Position numbers and translations under genes: made by a program | Shown: in pieces, positions 36,741 to 48,946 of the stretch | Layout: each line of letters starts with the position of its first letter | Position numbering within the stretch: position 1 is the first letter of the stretch | Notes under the pieces: model-generated | Database searches by the model: none | What the model was told of the DNA's origin: nothing | What the model saw: the letters and a program-made list of their open reading frames with translations, nothing else | NCBI RefSeq assembly: GCF_019578655.1 | Contig: NC_063256.1 | Location: 2,108,001 to 2,172,000, forward strand | DNA: 64,000 nt | Source of the DNA: Ricinus communis | Lineage: Eukaryota; Streptophyta; Magnoliopsida; Malpighiales; Euphorbiaceae | Direction of reading: 5' to 3'

Positions 36741-38027
36741 AAATTTAATGGAGTTGTAATAATTTATAAAAATTATACTAATATAATTTTTGACTTAAAA
36801 ATAGAATAAAATTCATGTTATAAAGCGTCCAACTGGCTCATTAAGAGAAAAGACTAAAAATTGAATCTATTCGAGTAGTTCATAGATCATAGATTAAAGT
36901 TACCAAAAGATTTCCAAGCCAAAAATATTGGAAATCAATTATGTAAGTGAGAAATCGTAATGGACAAGTTACCAAATGTAATATCCCAATCTTAAGAAAC
37001 AATCATCTCATTCATAAATCGATTAAAATGGTCCCAGAAAGCCATTAAAGTAGCTGTGAGATTTTATATATATATATATATATATATGCCACGTCAAACC
37101 TAATTTTACTGCAATACTAAATTTTCCCCTCTAATTTTTAATAAAAATAGGGGATTTATAAACTGAAAAGCAGAAAAAATAAAAATTTATACGAACTTTC
37201 ATTTTTCTTTTAATGTTTAAATATTTTTAATTTTTAATTTAATTTAACATAATACTGAAATTTTATTTTTTAATAATATTTAAACACTTTTATCAAAATT
37301 TATGGATAAATTCAAGTATTTATTAGATTAAATTGAAAGTTAAAATGTTAAACCGATCAAAACATATATTTAGTAAAAAAAATAATATTGCAAAAGTGCA
37401 AAAGATTCATAAAATTTTTGAATGTTGCAAAAGAGCGGAAAAAAGAAAAAAGGAAAAAATAAGACAAAAGATCATTCGTTTTCCAAATTCAAATCATCTC
37501 CTCGATTGTATGTACCCAGACTATGAGAGACCACAAATTGAATCATAGAAAAATGCTACTTTTTCTTGGTATTCATATCCCTCTTTTTAACTAAATCTAA
37601 CTCATTCTTCACTGTATTCCTAAGGTTTTCAGTTCGTGTTGGCAGTGTTGCAAAAACACCTAATACAAAAGGTAAAAGAAAGTGCTACCTGCACGTCGCC
37701 TGTGGCATATATGAATGAACAGCATGTCTCTCAGGAACTGAAACTAAAACAAATCCAAAGCACGTTAAGAGCCACAAAGCTGCTCGAGCACCTTACAGCT
37801 TGCTGCTCCCACCAAAAATAGATGCCATTAATGCTCTCCCCTGAACCATCATTAACCGCAAAACTTTAATCACAAAAATTTCTGCTTTCCCGAGACATTG
37901 AAATTTTTTTTGGCGTTTTTACACCAAGAGTGATAGAAATAGCCAAAGATCATAACCGAATAAGGACCAAAACAGCCATGAACCGTGTCTATCTCAGTAG
38001 GTAGTTCGTTTCCATCAACAACGGGCA

Positions 38028-40825
38028 TCATTTACCACTTTTATGGGACTTCTTTGCAGAATATAAGAGGGAGCCTGGCGATTTGGGTGCTTCACGCCCA
38101 GAACTATTAGGTGCTACTCCGCATTCTGATTCATCATCATCACTATCAATGTTATTTGGAGTAAACCTATTCTGGTGTGCTCTGCGCTGCATGAGGAATA
38201 CATTGAAGTAGTAGCTCACTAGATCCTCTCTCCTCTTGGTGGAAAAGAATTTAAATATCTCATCCCAGAAACACTTATCAAGAGAAGGAGGATTTGACCG
38301 TACTATTGCCTCAAACTTCTTTTCTTCTTCTTTTGTCCAGGAGAGCTTAACATCTTCACCCATCTTATCAAACCTCCAATGATAGAAAGCTACCCCCACT
38401 TCACGCTTCATTTTCATCCTTCTCTCAGTGGTATGAAATCTGACACATTCTACAGATTTAGGCACTTCGCACCCACATGAATCTTGCCTTCCCTTACCAA
38501 TAGGTTCCCTTTCCACAACAAATCTGTTATCCATCTTTTCCGGTGGCCAAACCCGTGCCCCTAGCCACTTTGAGTCACTTTCACAAACCACCCCAGTCCA
38601 TTCTGGTATTTCTGCCTGAAAATCTGGCCCCAAAGGAATTGTTTTTTCAACTGGAAGGTCCAGTAGTGAATACTCAGTAGAAGGATAATCACTGGAACAC
38701 CCTTTTGTGCTAGAGTTCGAGTCGTTTTCAGTTGTTGAGGAAGGTAACTTTGAATAAGCCTGTGCTTGAGACAATGTTATTCCAGATGGCAGCCCCTTAC
38801 TGCATCTTAACCTTTCTCTGAAATTGTACACGGATCCAACATGATCATCGTACATGCATGGGTGCATCTTCCGATATTTCTACAAAGTAGGAACAGGAAA
38901 ACAACACAATTTACACAAGTAGCAAATCATATAAATCTACACTATCATTGGGTCACCATCATGTGAACTGTATAATGACATTTACATGGGATATATATAT
39001 TCAAAAATACATAGCAGGTCTAGGTAATCCACATAAGAGACTTTCCTTTTGGCCTGATACATTTATTTCTCTTACAATTACATAGAAAAGTGTAATGGTA
39101 ACCAGAGTTTCTATTTGAACCTATTATACCCTTCCAACTTGATTTTATGAACCCATTGCACAACTCAACTTATATTTCACAACTTTCAAACACTTCTTGC
39201 ACAACTAATTTGTTTACTTAATCTATTTTTTTAAAATCTTTTTACATTTCTGGCTTCCTATTGAATGCTCTGAACCAAATGAGTTAAAAATATCAAGTTA
39301 AAATCTTAAAAAAGTGTTCACCTGTACAAGGAGAAAAAAAGCACAAAAAAAAAAAATGAGTTGTGCAATGGTTTGAAATAAAAGTTCAAGGTATATCAAA
39401 GGCTTTTCTAAATGTAAAACAACTCATTAATGTATTAACGTTTAAAAAAAAAAAGGTAACTATATTGTTGAAAAATGGAAATAGATTATATCACTACTTC
39501 CATGTACTCAAGAACAGTTTCTTGATTTTAAGCCCAATATATTGTTGTGAATGGAGATGAGACTGAACAAACAAACCTTTATGTGTATGCACAGATCTGT
39601 ATCAAATCTATGTATATTTAAGTCATAAATCCATATACAAACAGACAGAAAGATAAACAAATAGAGCGACATGAGGTAGAGCACAACTCCATACAAGGAA
39701 AAGAGAACCATCTCAATTCAATCAAGTTTACCAGTAATACAAGCAGCATTTAGTAACTGAATGTACCTGGCCACTAGATTGTTCAGCACTTGCATCAACA
39801 TTTCTCTTCAGAAACAATGACTCCCTAGCCAATAAAACCAGCTTCCACAACTCCTCATTCCCATAAGAGTCCCACTTCGACCACTCTGGTAATGAGGCAA
39901 CTACATCATCACATGGATTCCTTGCAATCCCAGTAATCCATTTCAACATTTTGCATAAAGACTCCCTTTTCCTCTTACGACTAGAAGCAGATTCCTTAAC
40001 AGCATCAGAATCTAACATCATAGCATCATTGTCATCACCATGGTCACATTCCTTACTACCATCCATTTCCACCACCACACTCTTCTCCTCATCCTCATCA
40101 GATGCCTTTACACTTGTTAAATTGGAGTCTAATTTTTCCTGAACATCATCACAATTTTTATCCTCATCAGAGAAAGAATCAATGACAGAACTCTTTGCCA
40201 TACTATAGTTTGAATGACCAACTTCCACAAAATCAGCAGCACTCCTTCCGGTACCTATATGAACAGAAGATTCTTCATCATCAACAGTACATTTCTCGCT
40301 GCCATTTGGAGAATCCAACTCAGCACAAACATTTAAAACAGATTTCCAATCAGAAGACCCCTTAAACTCAAACCCCAAATCCACCGAAACCCCAACAGCA
40401 TTCGAAGCACCGTTACTTGACTTAGTTTTTGAATTCTTATCACCAACAGCTTTCTCTAACCATTTCTCTAAAGCATCTAAATACTTAGCATAAACCAATT
40501 TAACAGAAGACCCAGATTTTACACCAAAACCAGACTCATCAGCCACAACATCCCATAATTCATTCTGAGAAACGGCATCATATCCACCTTTCTTTCTCAC
40601 AATCATATAAAGTTTAAACAAATCAACAGATTGTCCATTTCCAAGCATTGGAGGGAAAGCAACATCTATGGCACAGATTTCTTGTCGAAAAAAGTTTAGA
40701 CAGTTATCGAAATGGCTTCTATCATCAACACAATCAATTTCAGTCTTTAGGTCTTTTGTTAGCTCGAGCTTCTTTTTGGGGGTTCTTGAGCAATTATCAC
40801 CAGCAATCATCGACCACCCTGCCAT
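38028..40825 (-). CDS. ARID1: ARID-ELM2-SANT nuclear protein, ARID1 type
   Basis: Two coding exons (40825-39767 and 38879-38028, phase 0) give 636 residues. The N-terminal ARID/BRIGHT DNA-binding domain spans about residues 36-123 (FFRQEICAID, LYMIVRKKGGYDAVSQNELW, YLDALEKWL). A long acidic linker and a basic KRKRE cluster follow. An ELM2 motif lies near 435-467 (GPDFQAEIPEWTG, WLGARVWPP) and a SANT/Myb-like domain near 532-583 (LSWTKEEEKKFEAIV, YYFNVFLMQRRA). ELM2-SANT pairs usually recruit histone deacetylases. Arabidopsis ARID1 acts in pollen as an activator of DUO1, and that role is only inferred for this gene. A 5'-UTR intron is likely (donor GTATCT near 41020). Confidence 0.9.
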
Positions 40826-41434
40826 TAATTTTATTTTCCCAGTTCAAAACCCTAAAAAACGAGTCATTCTCTTCGCACTCTTCAAAAAAAGAAATGAAAT
40901 TTATTAACTAAGACAAGAAAAATCAATTTAACATGGAATAAAAGAACGAAACCATGAAAGCTAAATATCTAGATTCATATTTAGGTTAAGATTTCAGATT
41001 TAGAAACACAGAAAGAGATACCGATTGAAGCATTAGGTCAAGAGTGCAGGACCAGTTTTGGCGGGAAATGACTGATCTAGGGTTTTGAAGCGACCCACGA
41101 ATTTATTTTGGTGTCATGGTTACTCCTTGCCTCCTTGTTTAATTGCAGAATTATAATGGGTAAAGGGAAAGAAAAGAGTAAAGAAAGGGGGCTACAATTC
41201 AAGTTTTCAACAGATACAGACCCTAATTTTCAAAACCTAAAATTACTTTCTTTCGTATTTCGATTTTGTTTTTGGGTAAAAATGAAAAATAGGAAAGAAA
41301 ATAAAAAGGAAGAGAAACGTACCAGAAAACTTGTGGGTATTTTGGGTGGGTTTTCAATGACACTTGGGGGACTATCTTGACCCCCTCCCCCTATATCTCT
41401 TTGCCTTTGGCCTTTTCTTTGTTTCTCTTGCTTC

Positions 41435-41440
<6 letters not shown>

Positions 41441-41469
<29 letters not shown>
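41441..41469. repeat. (TA)n microsatellite
   Basis: Perfect alternating AT run of about 29 nt, about 620 nt upstream of the ARID1-type start codon. Confidence 0.9.
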
Positions 41470-41474
<5 letters not shown>

Positions 41475-42502
41475 TTTAAGGGCTCTTGGTTTTCTTTTGG
41501 GGTGTTAAAAAAAAAAAAAAAAGCTTTCTATTTGAAATAGAAATAGAGCTTTTTCAATAGAGTAAGGTTTTGCGAATGTGTCCAATGCCCTTATTTATAG
41601 TGGATATGATTGAGTAACCTTTGGTTAATTTTAACTCTAGGGTTGGGTTTAGATCTTTTTGGGTTGGTTAGTATTTGTTATTGGAACAAGGACTTTTTTG
41701 GGAACAAAAATTGTTGCAAGTGGTGAAATGTAGTAATGGGACCCGTATACAAATTATAATTAGTGCTTAAAATAAAAAATTTCATAATTTAATTGTTAGT
41801 TTGGTGAATATATAAGATCTTTGATTTTCAACAATTATTGTGAAAATTAAAAGGAAAATATGTGTTTACATTTGTTGCAAAAGAAGGAAAGGCTCATACC
41901 CAAAAAGAAGCAAAGGATTATGAATTTTCCATTGTTACAATGACCTAACCCACATCACCACCCTATCAAACATCAAATAAAAAGAATATTAGAGGTTGAA
42001 CTAAACATTATATAAAAAGTAGTCATATTTTATATATTTATCGTATAATAACAATGTCTGAGTAGAATTTTTCAAAATCTTGAAATTTTTAATTCTTTTC
42101 TATAAAAGAAATATAAGTTAAAACAGAGAATCAATCACTAAATTGATGAATGAATCAGAAATGATATAATTTGAAAAATTCTAAATTATCTTTCAAAACT
42201 TTTATTTACTATTCGTTCTACTAAAATAAATAAAATTTACCTTTTAAAATCTTATCTCTATTTATTTTATAAAATTTTATTTTATTTTATCTTCATTTAC
42301 TAAATAAAGTGATATTTAGTAACAAACTCAAATAAAGATTTTATAGTAAGATTATTAATTACGTACTATTTTTTATTATTAACTTCACGATTATCAATCC
42401 ACAACATCATCATAAATTTAAAAAACATCCCCAATATGTACTATTTTTCTAAAGTAAGTTTAAGAACATCCCCAATATGTCTTTCTATAAACTTTTGCGC
42501 AT

Positions 42503-42916
42503 CATATGTTAAAAGAGCTATTAAAAACAGTTTTTATGATAAAATTTTTCTCTAGTCCTCCACTTATTATCAGATTAAAGTTATGACTATAAACAAAATA
42601 TAACCTAATAGAGATTTGAATATTAAAATTTTTCTTTAAATTATATATTTAATATTATTAGTGAAATGACAGAAACCAGAGATAAAATATATAAATATTT
42701 TGTCCCTATCATATGTTAAAAGAACCATTAAAAATGATTTTTATAAAAGCATTATAAAGTAAAAGTTCAATTAGGACCAAATAAAATTTGACTATGAAAA
42801 GGTTATAACTTAAATGTTTGAATACTAAAATTTTTCTTTAGACTTTATTTTTAATATTATTGGTGAAATGATGGAAACTAGAGATAAAATATGTAAATAT
42901 CTTGTCATATTATATA
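42503..42916. repeat. Degenerate tandem duplication, period about 207 bp
   Basis: Two units start with CATATGTTAAAAGA at 42503 and 42710. They share the order ATTAAAAA, TTTTTAT, ACTAAAATTTTTCTTTA-like, TTTAATATTATT, GTGAAATGA, AGAGATAAAATAT and TAAATAT. Divergence is substantial, so the duplication is old. The second unit continues into the dispersed repeat described next. Confidence 0.65.
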
Positions 42917-43170
42917 AAATAAGATTAATGAGATAAAACAATACTATAGTAAGACAAAACATAGCAACATGTATTTTTTAAATTATGCATATAAATATTA
43001 TATATAGAAGAATATTTTTTTAAAATATAACTTAAAAAATATATAACTTATTATAATAGAGAGTTTATTCTATTTATAATAGTTTCAAATTTAAACGGTA
43101 AAGTTTGATCACTATATAAAAGTTATTCTTATATAAAGTATCACTATAAAAACATTTTATAGTATACGAG
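42819..43170 (+). repeat. Dispersed AT-rich repeat, copy 1
   Basis: This sequence resembles the reverse complement of 46890-47235. Shared landmarks in order are TTTAATATT, GATAAAATATGTAAATAT, GATAAAACAATACTATAGTAA, AGCAACATGTATTTTTTAAA, TATATAGAAGAATATTTTT and TCACTATATAAAAGTTATT. It is probably a non-autonomous transposon or part of one. No open frame is present. Confidence 0.55.
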
Positions 43171-43603
43171 ATCAAATGTGCAATAATTAATATAAATTAT
43201 AATAAAATATTTAATATTTTTCTAAATTTGTAGAGATTTAACTATCTATTTAATTTATCTTGAAATATAAATATGACCCAATAATATTTATTATTTTATT
43301 CTAAATTCAGTTTTTTATTAATAAAGAGGATATATTTTTTTTAAAAAAATAATATTTTTAAGAGTGATTATGTATCTCCATGAAATTAAAAATAAATAAT
43401 ATAACTCTTAAAATATCTTAAAAAATAAAAATGAATTACAAAATCTTTTGAGACACTAATTCTAAATATATTCCATATAACATAGAAGGAACATAATTTA
43501 TAGATTTGTAAGAATGATCCAATAAAAATCATATAAAGAGAATAAAGAAAGAGTATATTAAAATAAAAAAGTTTATATTTTGAGCAAAAACTAAAGAATT
43601 TCA

Positions 43604-43639
43604 ATTATCAATTATCAATTATCAATTATTAATTATCAA
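43604..43639. repeat. Heptanucleotide tandem repeat
   Basis: About five copies of a 7-nt unit (AATTATC), with one copy altered. Confidence 0.85.
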
Positions 43640-43692
43640 AACGCTCTAAGTATATTCTAAGACATGTAAACAGTTTCCAATCAAAGCACATG

Positions 43693-43697
<5 letters not shown>

Positions 43698-43725
<28 letters not shown>
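43698..43725. repeat. (TA)n microsatellite
   Basis: Perfect alternating TA tract of about 28 nt. Confidence 0.9.
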
Positions 43726-43728
<3 letters not shown>

Positions 43729-46700
43729 CCATGAGTAACAAAATAGTTTGAGAAGCCAAATGCTTACATAATTTGCGTTCCTCTAATACCCCTTTCCCCT
43801 CTCCAACTTGCCCCCTTCCTCTAAATATAAGTTTTTAAATTGGTCCTTTTATTGTATATTTACTTATTTAATTGCTGAGTTGGAGGCTAAATTCACAATC
43901 CCCTCTTAAGTACATGGATTATGAACTCTAATTCTAAATTAAACAAATTAACTCTAAAAGCATATGATGAAATTAAAAAGAAAGTAGAAAATAATTCATG
44001 CTACACATACAAGGAGATCTAGATCCATACCTCTTCTTTTTGTGCCTTCTCAAGCTTTAGGGAGGGTTAAATTTTCTCCTCCAATTGTTTGTATGTCTCC
44101 TATTTATATGCTTTGGGAACCTATCAACGATGGAATTATTGTTGGGGTGGGATTCAACAAATTCAAAGTTTGTGATTTTTAAACAATCTAAAACTTAGGA
44201 GCAAAAGTTACAATTTAAGGGAAACAAAACGATTAATGGTATATTAACTAATATGTTTTTTATTTAAACAATCATTTTAATATTAAAAGATAATATATTA
44301 ATTATATTTTTATTATTTTTATAATTAAAATTAATATACTAGTTAATAAAAATGAAAAAATAAAAAAGAATTATTTTGTTAGAAAATCATCCTAAAATAT
44401 TATATTTGATATGACATTACGATTCTTGGTGTCAAAGTAGTATAAGGTTAAAAGTCAATTTGAAAATATATAATGGACATTTTACTTGGAATTATTATAT
44501 ATGGTTAAAGTTCAATCATAGGAAAAAGAAACAAAAACAATTTAACGGTAAATTCATGCAAGCACGTATTATAATGCCTAAGATATGTACATATTTAACA
44601 ATTCAAATTTCATCATGATAATAGAGATCGACTCGGACGTGAAAGCTAACTGTTATTATTATTTTGACTATAAAAAATCAATTGAAATGTAGAAAATATA
44701 ATATTTGATTGTTATATATTGTACTATCAATATAATTGAAATTATTATTTTTAAATTAAAAATTTATTATATAATTAAAATTAATTATTATTTAATATAA
44801 TTTTAAAAATATAATTTAAGATGTTATATTCTAAAATTAAAATTATTATCTAAATAGACTATTAATTTATTAGTTAATATAATATTAAAATATAATCAAT
44901 ATATTATTTTTTAGAATAGAATTAATATCATTATTTTATTATAATATTATTTATTATTAGAGTCAGTATTTAATTATTAATATAATTTATTAATAAATAA
45001 ATTAATAGAAAAATTATAGAATTGTACATAATTTAAATTTTATGTATAAAAAATATGTACGCATGTCAAGATAAAAATTATATATGTTAAAAATTAAGCA
45101 CACAGGTCAAATAAAATTTAAGCCTAAAAAATTAATGTATATTAGTTGTTTGCCAGTATGCTGTACATTGATTATAAAATTAAATTAATATGATACAATT
45201 TAATAAAACTTTTAATATTTAATAATAATATATAAAATTTAAAAATAACAATAAACTAGTTATTTTTATATGTCTTTAATTTTTTATAATTTTATTAATA
45301 AAATAATATAAAATTATTTATTAATTAATTTTAATATTTACAAGATGATTGATATTACTATATCTTGAAATAAAAAATTTAATTAATATACTATTATTTA
45401 AAATAGAATTAGTATTCATTATCCGATTAGGTATTTATTAGTTAATATAATATTAGAATATAATTAATGTGCTACTTTTTAGGATAAGAGTCAGTATTTA
45501 ATTAGAAATATAATTTATGAATCAATAAATAAATAGAAAACACTATAAAATTACACATAACCTTAAAAAAACATGTGTTAAAAGTAACTACATATATCAA
45601 AATAAAAATCTTATATGTCTAAACATACATATAAATAAAAATTAGATCTCAAAAACTAGTATATATCGATATAAATTCTTTTCACAATCTATAAATATTA
45701 AGTAATTAACACTTATCGATATAGACAGGCTAAAAAATATAAACTAATAATTCCTTCATATTTTTAATAACGTAAGGATAAGAATCAAATTAACTATCAC
45801 AACTATTACTAGTTTACTAAACTTTCACTGGCTTTCTAATATTATAAAGGCTAGATTATCAATTAATTCTTTAGCTTTATATTTTTTAATAATTTATATT
45901 TTTCTTTTAAATTTCAAAATAAATTATCTATACTTTCAATTTATATTAAAAACACTTTCTAATACATAAATTTTAAAATACACGGTAAAAAATAATATGG
46001 CAAGTCAATTGTAATACTTAAAAATAATAATTGACAATCACAAAAAAAAAATATTCTAAATTTGATAATATGACATTAAAAGTCTCACATATGTGTATTC
46101 TTTTACATACCTTTTATCTAAACGCGATAAATATTTTATTGACTCACTAATCTTTTTAAGAGAACATAATCAATTTGTCATATTATATTTTTATCATAAA
46201 ATTTTAAAAAATTATTATTGATAAATATTTATAAAAATAAATTAAAATATTTATTTTGAAATTTTAAAAAAATTAAAAAATATAAATTTTAAATTATTAT
46301 AAATACCTTTTCATAATCTCCCAAATTATATACATAAGATAGTGGAAATTCTGCAAATTTTGCGCGCTCTATATAAGTCTTATCGATAAATTGCACATGA
46401 AAAAGTCTAAAATCATGCCCACCGACTTTTCATCACAGCAATTACCAAACAAATCAAATTGTATTTATAAGGTTTGAATCCTACACGCTTAATTTACAAT
46501 AAATAAAATAACATGCTAAAATACAGGGAAAGTGGATTTTCTTTTTAAATTATCTATATGAACTCTATAATTATCAAATCACAGTTTAACGTTTTCATTT
46601 ATTTAAATTCTTAATTTTAACTTAGTAATTTTATTATATTGAGATTCTATTGACACTTACATACTAGACAAATTAAAATTTATTTTTTTCTAAATTATAA

Positions 46701-46889
46701 TGTGAAAGAACATAAAAATACTTTATATTTCATAAACAATATCAAATCTTTATAATTCAATATTTTCATAAATACTTTTTCTTTGAAGATGGAGGAGAAA
46801 TTATATGAATAGTAAAATATACATATTATCAAATTACAAATAATAAAAAAAAATTATAGAAAAATTTTTAATCTTCAAAAAGAAAATAC

Positions 46890-47235
46890 AACAAGTTAAT
46901 ACAGTAAAATTTTTCTATAGAAAAATTTTATATAGAAATAATTTTTAAATAATGAAGAAAATTAATTCCGATTTAAGCCAATTATAAATAAAAATAAACT
47001 TTATACTACAATGAGTTAAAATTTTTAAAATTCCGCCTTAAAAATATATTCCTTTATATAGCAACATTTATATATATAACTTTAAAAAATATATCTATAC
47101 TATATGTTATTTTACTGTAGTATTATTTTATTTTATAAATTTTTTATTTATATAACGAAATATTTACGTATTTTATCTTTATTTTTTATTATTTTTACTA
47201 ATAAAATTAAATATTAAATCTAAAAAAAATATTTA
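46890..47235 (-). repeat. Dispersed AT-rich repeat, copy 2 (inverted)
   Basis: On the minus strand it follows the same order of landmarks as 42819-43170, for example GATAAAATACGTAAATAT, AATAATACTACAGTAA and AATGTTGCTATATAAAGGAA. The two copies therefore form an inverted pair about 3.7 kb apart. Confidence 0.55.
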
Positions 47236-47434
47236 GTACTTAAATTTCCATCAAATTATATTCTCCTCATAGGCTCAGATTAGTTTCATTTTTTCTTTAA
47301 TAATGTCAGCCGTCGTGCCAACTTATTTAACCAGAGTACTCAAAGACACCCACTCTCTACAAACATCCTCTCAAGGGTAAGAAGAAGTAGATGGACCAGA
47401 ATTGGATGTGTGAGTTACAGAGGACCGTAGGTAA

Positions 47435-47499
47435 GAGCAGATGTAGCCAAGTGGATTGTGAATCCACGACGCGCGGGTTTAATCCCGCATTGTTCGCCC
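47435..47499 (+). pseudogene. trnH: tRNA-His (GTG) pseudogene of organelle type, copy 1
   Basis: GATGTAGCCAAGTGGAT, the loop TTGTGAA with anticodon GTG, CGCGGGTTTAATCCCGC and the end TGTTCGCCC follow plastid/plant-mitochondrial trnH. About 13 nt of the D-arm/anticodon-stem junction is missing. In the organelle gene that segment lies between two GTGGAT words and here only one GTGGAT remains. The 5' acceptor strand is also altered. It cannot fold as a normal tRNA. Confidence 0.8.
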
Positions 47500-47692
47500 A
47501 TCAATAAATGGACCATTTGTTACGGGGTCACAAGAAAAACCTTTGCCGACTAGAAAGAATTTGTTCTGCTACTCTTCGAATACTAGCGCCACCGAAATGC
47601 ACTAACTAGTGATCACTAAATTTTGATGTCACCAGATATCGTGTCATATGTTAAGGGCCTTGTATGTGTAAGTTACAGAAGACCGTAGGTAA

Positions 47693-47757
47693 GAGCAGAT
47701 GTAGCCAAGTGGATTGTGAATCCACGACGCGCGGGTTTAATCCCGCATTGTTCGCCC
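47693..47757 (+). pseudogene. trnH: tRNA-His (GTG) pseudogene of organelle type, copy 2
   Basis: Identical in its visible features, including the 13-nt deletion, to the copy 258 bp upstream. The deletion therefore preceded the tandem duplication. Confidence 0.8.
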
Positions 47758-47921
47758 ATCAATAAATGGACCATTTGTTACGGGGTCACAAGAAAAACCT
47801 TTGCCGACTAGAAAGAATTTGTTCTGCTACTCTTCGAATACTAGCGCCACCGAAATGCACTAACTAGTGATCACTAAATTTCGATGTCACCAGATATCGT
47901 GTCATATGTTAAGGGCCTTGT

Positions 47922-48946
47922 TCACTGTCCTCGGCCCTGTCCTAAAAATTCCCACGTCTACGAATCTACTATTATTTTCATATAAAGGGATACCTTTTTC
48001 TATTTACATGAAACGACTTCACTTTTTGGTAAATACTAGAAGTCACGCAAAATCTTATGCAATGCTACTTACTTACCCCTGAACAGGTGTATCAATGCAG
48101 ACATTTCAATATTTAAACAAATGGAAGGAACCTAAAGTCAAGCTTAGAAATAACGTCATCTCATGATTGGTGCTTTCAATATTAATTCTGTACTGGACGA
48201 CAAACACGTTAGGCATGGATTAGGACGTTAGACCACTCTTTGGAATTTTAGACCAGCCCAAACAAATTATTATATATAGTTAAACTCTGTCGATAACAAC
48301 TTTAGAAAGCCAGCAGAAAGCTATATTATTAATATTAGTATGGGTGAGGCATACAAATTATTCGCATTAATTTGAAGACATAGTATACCTTTTCACTGAT
48401 CATTACACTTCCCATAACACCAAATGGATTCTCAATGTTGAATACAACGAAAAACTAACAGATATTATTTACAAAACCAACTCCAGCAGTAAAAGATAGG
48501 GCCCAAATATATGCAGCATGCACCAAGCAAATAGAGGAGAAAGAAAAATGTAGTCAATTAAAACATGGAAAGCAGAACTGACCATTAGTTTGCAGAAAAC
48601 CTCCTCTTAGGTTGTTTTCTCTGAACTGCCTTGATGACCATGTGGCTATCTGCAGGCCCATTTGAAAACAAACCACCAAAGTATTAACAAATAGAAAGGG
48701 GTATGTATGGCAAACTGATCTTCGTGCTGCAACAGAACTCCATTACTCTACTTTTGACCTTCCATGGGTAAGCAAATGAACTATAATTGTTTGAACCTTC
48801 AAACCAACCAAGACCAAAATTAAAATGAGTCTGTGGGCACTCTGCTGACCAGGCGGAACTGACATGCATCTGCAGCCCACTATGTTGGCAAGCTTTCAAT
48901 TGAAACCAATAATAAAATCTCCATCTTGGAAAGCATTAAAGAGCTA
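47922..48946. other. Downstream flank of the RHB1A-like gene
   Basis: The part nearest 48946 is the probable 3' UTR of the minus-strand RING gene. No further gene is recognised. A short minus-strand frame ending near 48592 has no family resemblance. Confidence 0.4.

Larger units (their letters stand above)
33149..38027. other. AT-rich intergenic region with simple repeats
   Basis: This gap lies between the UBC start and the ARID stop. The first few hundred bases are the UBC promoter and leader. The last 200-300 bases before 38027 should be ARID 3' UTR. Between them are poly-T/poly-A runs, long (TA)n tracts, an (ATGC)n run at about 35554-35571 and a degenerate repeat at 36100-36740. Short open frames in it (for example around 37333-37821) show no family resemblance. 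Confidence 0.4.
40826..47405. other. Gene-free AT-rich region with repeats
   Basis: The first 300 bases hold the ARID1-type leader and promoter. The rest has no recognisable gene on either strand. It is extremely AT-rich, and the parts listed separately below are repeats. It looks like an accumulation of old transposon relics and simple sequence. Confidence 0.5.
47406..47921 (+). repeat. 258-bp tandem duplication of organelle-like DNA
   Basis: Units 47406-47663 and 47664-47921 lie directly head to tail and differ at only about three positions (near 47412, 47420 and 47624 of the first copy). Each contains a plastid-type tRNA-His relic followed by the same 160-bp tail. Base composition is far less AT-rich than the flanks, which supports insertion of foreign, probably mitochondrial or plastid, DNA. 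The near identity indicates a recent duplication. Confidence 0.9.

Noticed and set aside
37333..37821. Short Lys-rich open frames downstream of the ARID1-type gene
   Set aside because: Low-complexity composition, no splice partners and no recognisable family.
48592..48690. Short minus-strand frame ending in Arg/Lys-rich codons, considered as the last exon of the RHB1A-like gene
   Set aside because: The 30-nt exon at 48947-48976 gives the family's EM-FD tail in the right phase, so this stretch is 3' UTR.
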